Positions 6,980 through 9,779 of a stretch of 9,779 bases of DNA are shown here, piece after piece; position 1 is the first letter of the stretch, and each line of letters starts with the position of its first letter. Under the pieces are notes generated by a model. The model made no database searches and had not been told where the DNA came from. It was given only the letters and a program-made list of their open reading frames with translations. The stretch is from Acidimicrobiia bacterium (GTDB taxonomy: Bacteria; Actinomycetota; Acidimicrobiia; Acidimicrobiales; SZUA-35): positions 1 through 9,779 of the forward strand of contig JAOUGG010000052.1 in NCBI GenBank assembly GCA_029857855.1. Reading direction: 5' to 3'. Made by a program: the position numbers and the translations under genes.

Positions 6980-6998
6980 GAGCAAGAGGATGTGACCG

Positions 6999-7490
6999 AT
7001 GCCAGCCAAGAACCCGTCCAGGCTGCTCACGATCGGAGATGTCGCCGATCGGACCGGATGTGCAACATCGACGCTTCGGTTCTATGAGGACCGCGGGCTG
7101 ATCGCCAGCCACCGCAACGAAGTGGGATACCGGAGGTACGAACCCGACGTGATCCGACGGGTCAGCTTCATCCGAACCGCCCAGCGAGTGGGTTTAAGCC
7201 TGACCGAGATCGGTGAGGCGCTGGCCTCGCTGCCCGACGGACGAACACCGACCGCCAAGGACTGGGCAAGGTTGGCCCGCAACTGGGGGCCCAAACTCGA
7301 CGAACGGATTGCCGTGCTCACCCGCCTACGCGAACAGCTCGACAGTTGCATCGGCTGCGGATGCCTGTCGTTGAGGTCGTGCGGTATCTGGAACCCCGAC
7401 GACGTCGCGGCCACCTTGGGAAAGGGACCGCGCTACCTCCTGTCGGACGAACGACCATCGTCGGTCACCGCCGCCGACCACGACTCCTGA
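6999..7490 (+). CDS. soxR: SoxR, redox-sensing MerR-family regulator
   Basis: This is a 163-residue transcriptional regulator that senses redox-cycling compounds or superoxide stress through a [2Fe-2S] cluster and activates target promoters by DNA distortion. The N-terminal winged helix-turn-helix is LTIGDVADRTGCATSTLRFY (10-29), followed by EDRGLI and the GYRRY wing (43-47). A dimerisation helix spans about 85-115. The cluster motif CIGCGCLSLRSC has cysteines at 117, 120, 122 and 128, the exact C-x2-C-x-C-x5-C spacing of SoxR, followed by the conserved GIWNPDD. The ATG at 6999 has an AAGAGGA site about 8 bases upstream. In actinobacteria SoxR usually responds to redox-active metabolites rather than running a SoxS cascade, and no soxS-like gene is present here. 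Confidence 0.94.
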   Translation: MPAKNPSRLLTIGDVADRTGCATSTLRFYEDRGLIASHRNEVGYRRYEPDVIRRVSFIRTAQRVGLSLTEIGEALASLPDGRTPTAKDWARLARNWGPKLDERIAVLTRLREQLDSCIGCGCLSLRSCGIWNPDDVAATLGKGPRYLLSDERPSSVTAADHDS

Positions 7491-7559
7491 TCGCCTCCAG
7501 TCGACGGTACCGAGCGGTTGATCGACCCGCCTGTTCGACAACGACCAGCGAAGTTCGGT

Positions 7560-8072
7560 TCATGAGAACAAATCGGTGATCAGCTCGGTCCGGTCGATGT
7601 TGCCGACGTGTGTGATCCATTCGTCCTGCAGCTTGTACAGCACCACGAACACCCAGATGCCCACGCGGTGGCGCGTATAGATCTCGGCGACCCCCTCGGG
7701 CCTGAAGTGTCGGATCGTGGCATAGATCAGGAACAGCGGCTCCAGGAAATTGGGGAAGAAGAAGAACACGATCTCGGCGCCGGTGAGAAAGAACAGCAGC
7801 TGACCGACGGTGCGTAAGACAAAGAGCACGATGACCGGGCCTCTGATCTTCCAGTGCCGGGCGGCTATAAGCATGCCGACGTAGGTGAACCAGTCGGCGG
7901 TCTTGTCGATCAGCTGGTAGGGCCCGTCATCGAGGCCGAGAGGTATGAGCAGGTCGCCGTCGACGGTGTCGAGTACGAAGTTCGCCCATCCCGCCGCGAA
8001 TGGGAACGGCACGATCAGAACCGGAACGATGAACTTCGCCGCGATAATGAAGGCGATCGCGATCCATTTCAT
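7560..8072 (-). CDS. Polytopic membrane protein of unknown function
   Basis: This encodes 170 residues with four to five hydrophobic segments: about 4-22, 59-72, 78-97, 100-120 and 137-147. The third and fourth are rich in Phe (IVFFFFPNF). Charged residues between them include HWKIRG and RHFRPEG. A short polar tail, LQDEWITHVGN, closes the protein. There is no catalytic or metal motif that I recognise and no signal peptide cleavage site. The first helix probably acts as an uncleaved signal anchor. The ATG at 8072 has a modest GAGG site about 9 bases upstream. The gene converges on soxR with 69 bases between the stop codons, so it is not in the soxR operon. The consistent hydrophobic pattern over 170 codons supports a real gene. 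Confidence 0.82.
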   Translation of the reverse strand: MKWIAIAFIIAAKFIVPVLIVPFPFAAGWANFVLDTVDGDLLIPLGLDDGPYQLIDKTADWFTYVGMLIAARHWKIRGPVIVLFVLRTVGQLLFFLTGAEIVFFFFPNFLEPLFLIYATIRHFRPEGVAEIYTRHRVGIWVFVVLYKLQDEWITHVGNIDRTELITDLFS

Positions 8073-8137
8073 AACCTACCTCGAGGGGCTGGCCGCACTT
8101 CGGCGACAGCGGCACCACCACTGATCGTATCCCAGAG

Positions 8138-8475
8138 CACCGACTCGTGGCCGCCGACCCGTATGAGAATCCCCGGTTCCTGGCCCCCGGCGGCGAATAC
8201 GCGTCGATTGACGACGTGCTTCGCCGGTCGGACATCGTTTCGCTGCACTGCCGCTCACCCCGGAGACGTTCCATTCGATCGACGCCCGGCGCCTCGGGTC
8301 GACGCGTGACGGGGTGATGATCATCTATTCCAGTCGGGGCACACTGGTAGATATTGTCTCACCGAGGTTGACAGGCGCCGGCGTTGACATGTTCAACGCT
8401 CGGGTGAGCGCGGCGTGGGGCCGACCGGGCTTCGAGGAGTTCGGCTGGAGCTGGGCCGGCCTCGACGTCCATTAA
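8138..8475 (+). pseudogene. Truncated, frameshifted D-2-hydroxyacid dehydrogenase remnant
   Basis: The plus strand encodes VAADPYENPRFLAPGGEYAS then IDDVLRRSDIVSLHC. This matches the segment of D-isomer-specific 2-hydroxyacid dehydrogenases (D-lactate dehydrogenase type) that follows the NAD-binding glycine motif. A missing base near 8251 shifts the frame, after which LTPETFHSIDARRLGS and GVMIIYSSRGTLVD continue, including the conserved SRG substrate/cofactor arginine. Then LTGAGVDMF follows, but roughly ten residues normally lying between LVD and GAG are lost. The N-terminal half with the GxGxxG motif is absent, as are the catalytic Glu and His of the C-terminal part. The left boundary is approximate; the frame closes with TAA at 8473-8475. 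The enzyme cannot be made. Confidence 0.8.
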
Positions 8476-8526
8476 GTCGAGTACGTCTCGCAAGCGAACG
8501 TAGCCTGGTTCACCTAGGGGGTGCGC

Positions 8527-8814
8527 TCAGCCATGGCTCGAGCCCGCCAGGACCGGCTGACCCTTCTCCGACGTGTCGACCTCCACCTCGATGAAGATGC
8601 ACTCGCCGGGGCAGATCAGTGCGGCATCGATCACGTCGGCGTCGTGGTCGGGATGCACCTCCGCCGGATCTCTCGACCCGCCGGGTTCGTTGTGCACACC
8701 TTGCTCGTCGCGGACATAGGCGATGCCGTCCTCGAGCATGACGAACACAGACGGGCACCGGTCGACACAGAGTCCGTCGCCGGTACAAAGGTCTTGATCG
8801 ATCCAAACCTTCAT
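8527..8814 (-). CDS. Small ferredoxin with Cys-x2-Asp-x2-Cys cluster motif
   Basis: This is a 95-residue soluble electron carrier. The motif CTGDGLCVDRCP gives Cys10, Asp13, Cys16 and Cys20 with spacing C-x2-D-x2-C-x3-C-P, and a distal C-P at Cys68 completes the cluster site. Ferredoxins with Asp at the second position hold a [3Fe-4S] cluster or a [4Fe-4S] cluster with Asp ligation. Pyrococcus furiosus ferredoxin has the same arrangement. Such proteins often feed electrons to cytochrome P450s in actinobacteria, but no P450 lies in this window. There is an extra Cys72 (CPGEC). The insert at about 41-60 is polar and acidic. The ATG overlaps the stop of the SRPBCC gene (ATGA) and no purine-rich site precedes it, so translation is probably coupled. 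Confidence 0.93.
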   Translation of the reverse strand: MKVWIDQDLCTGDGLCVDRCPSVFVMLEDGIAYVRDEQGVHNEPGGSRDPAEVHPDHDADVIDAALICPGECIFIEVEVDTSEKGQPVLAGSSHG

Positions 8815-9329
8815 GGCGAGGAGAGGTCGGTTGGGTTCACGCGTCGGTGGTTTCGTCCGTCCCGGCCTTCGCCACGGCCACCGACGAGCTTGTCGAGGCG
8901 ACGCATACCCTGTTTGAATCCGCCGGCACCGATGGCCGCCAGGACGGGCGCCAGGAACTGCGGAACGAATCGGATCGACACGTTCTCGAACCACACCAGG
9001 TCGGCCCCGCCGCCTGACCGGCCTGGTTCGACCGTGAAACCGGCGACGCCCTGCAGAATCGGTCCGAGCTTGTCGACCTCGCAGTAGCCGGTGGACGCAC
9101 CGTCGTCCCAGTCGCACTGCTTCACTCGCATGCGATCCTCGAGACTGGCCGGCCCGACGCCGGTCCACGCCGTGAACTCGGAGCCGACGGCGGACGGATC
9201 ACCGGGTTCGACATCGACTCTGGTCAACGGGATCCACTTCTCGTGTCCCTTCCAGTCGATCAGCTCGTCCCACACCGTTCGGGGTGAGGCGCCGAACGAG
9301 TAGTGGACCTCGAAGGTGATTTTGGCCAT
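8811..9329 (-). CDS. SRPBCC-fold (START/Bet v1-like) protein
   Basis: This is a 172-residue protein of the SRPBCC superfamily, small cytosolic proteins with a deep hydrophobic pocket for lipids, polyketides or other ligands. It opens with ITFEVHYSFGASPRTVWDEL, the usual first strand and helix where a side-chain pattern like A-x-x-V-W-x-x-L is typical. Then come WIPLTRVDVEPGDP, a GSEFTAWTG strand, a RMRVKQCDWDD strand turn and GYCEVDK. A long C-terminal helix spans about 122-150. The last 20 residues are charged and probably disordered. There is no catalytic motif, so the ligand or reaction is unknown. The gene is directly coupled to the ferredoxin, suggesting a shared role with an oxidative enzyme elsewhere. 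The ribosome site is weak (GAAAGCGAGA). Confidence 0.88.
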   Translation of the reverse strand: MAKITFEVHYSFGASPRTVWDELIDWKGHEKWIPLTRVDVEPGDPSAVGSEFTAWTGVGPASLEDRMRVKQCDWDDGASTGYCEVDKLGPILQGVAGFTVEPGRSGGGADLVWFENVSIRFVPQFLAPVLAAIGAGGFKQGMRRLDKLVGGRGEGRDGRNHRRVNPTDLSSP

Positions 9330-9432
9330 CGGTGTCTCGCTTTCTTCGTACTCAGGCTCCTCATCGTTCTACGTGCCACCCGACCCGACGGGATGCAGAG
9401 GGACCGGCCGTTCGAACCGGCCCGAGGCGAAC

Positions 9433-9779
9433 TCAGGATTCCGAGTCGTCGTCGTACACGACGGTGCACGGCAGGTGCACCCGGTTGCGGATGGCGTCCG
9501 GCAGTTTGTTCTTGTGCCAGCGCGAATCGCGCGGCGCGAACGTCGAGATGATGATCGCCGATGCCGGCACTCGAACGAGTGCGTTCTCGACCGCCGCCAG
9601 CGGGTCGCCATCGCCGATCTCGCCGGAACCGGTGGCGCCCAGGTCATCGATGATGGCGAGCTGGGACTCCAGACGCCGGCGCGCCTCGGTCAGCCTTGCC
9701 CCGGCCGGCAGCGGCACGACCACGTGGAACCGCACCTGTGGCTCGAGGCGGACACGCCGCTCCAGCTCGGTGGTCAGAG
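9433..9779 (-). CDS. Universal-stress-protein-like protein, N-terminus beyond the window
   Basis: The minus frame is open to the right edge, so the gene is 5'-partial; about 115 residues are visible. A GTG at 9735 is in frame, but the protein-like sequence continues upstream (ELERRVRLEPQ), so it is not taken as the start. Visible segments are RFHVVVPLP (beta strand), a charged helix, GEIGDGDPLAAVENALVRVP, then ASAIIISTFAPRDSRWHKNK and LPCTVVYDD. The alternating strand and helix pattern with GDxDPxxAIxxAL then ExIISTxxPxxSxW resembles UspA-like proteins of actinobacteria. These bind ATP or sense stress in poorly defined ways. It stops 103 bases before the SRPBCC start, on the same strand, and could be the first visible gene of that operon. 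Confidence 0.78.
   Translation of the reverse strand, partial: LTTELERRVRLEPQVRFHVVVPLPAGARLTEARRRLESQLAIIDDLGATGSGEIGDGDPLAAVENALVRVPASAIIISTFAPRDSRWHKNKLPDAIRNRVHLPCTVVYDDDSES

Noticed and set aside
7854..8309. Plus-strand frame across the start of the membrane protein gene and the dehydrogenase remnant
   Set aside because: It is polar, motif-free and opposite a consistent membrane-protein pattern. The remnant is read in other frames.
9404..9422. Hairpin GGCCG-loop-CGGCC just after the stop of the universal-stress-like gene
   Set aside because: The stem is only 5 bp and no U-run follows on the minus strand, so it is not a convincing terminator.

Overview
The window is GC-rich, uses GTG as well as ATG starts, and packs genes tightly with 4-base stop/start overlaps. 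The short ECF-type sigma factor paired with a single-pass membrane protein, the SoxR, and the SRPBCC plus ferredoxin pair fit a high-GC actinobacterium, possibly of the Acidimicrobiia. That placement is inference from protein style only. This looks like an ordinary chromosomal segment carrying one recent insertion sequence and an unusual number of broken genes. I see no phage, CRISPR array, rRNA or tRNA.

Layout. Bases 1-469 hold no gene I can defend. A helical protein of unknown function follows (470-1051, +). Next is a stretch with only a degraded, probably M23-peptidase-like remnant (1152-1454, -). A complete short-chain dehydrogenase/reductase lies at 1554-2468 (+). Downstream is an ECF-type sigma factor gene (2481-5414, +) split by a complete IS21-family element (2834-5177). 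The element carries istA and istB on the minus strand, has paired terminal repeats, and is flanked by a 5-bp GGCGC target duplication. Removing the element plus one duplication copy restores a continuous 194-residue sigma factor. Its stop codon overlaps the start of a membrane-anchored partner protein (5411-6340, +). A small membrane-protein gene follows that is readable only across three frames (6315-6637, +).

The second half begins with a 56-residue small protein (6714-6884, -) divergent from soxR (6999-7490, +). SoxR keeps the full four-cysteine [2Fe-2S] motif and has an inverted repeat in its promoter region. A polytopic membrane protein of unknown function (7560-8072, -) converges on soxR. 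After it lies a truncated and frameshifted remnant of a D-2-hydroxyacid dehydrogenase (about 8138-8475, +). The right end is a minus-strand group: a gene cut by the window edge that resembles universal stress proteins, then an SRPBCC-fold protein whose stop overlaps the start of a small ferredoxin of the Cys-x2-Asp-x2-Cys type.

The clearest functional stories are three. The IS has separated the DNA-binding halves of a sigma factor from each other while leaving its membrane partner intact. SoxR probably controls its own promoter and perhaps the divergent small gene. The SRPBCC protein and the ferredoxin are probably translationally coupled. Three further broken genes, besides the IS-split one, suggest local gene decay or, for the purely frameshifted cases, indel errors in the assembly. 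I did not find a convincing new multi-gene system.
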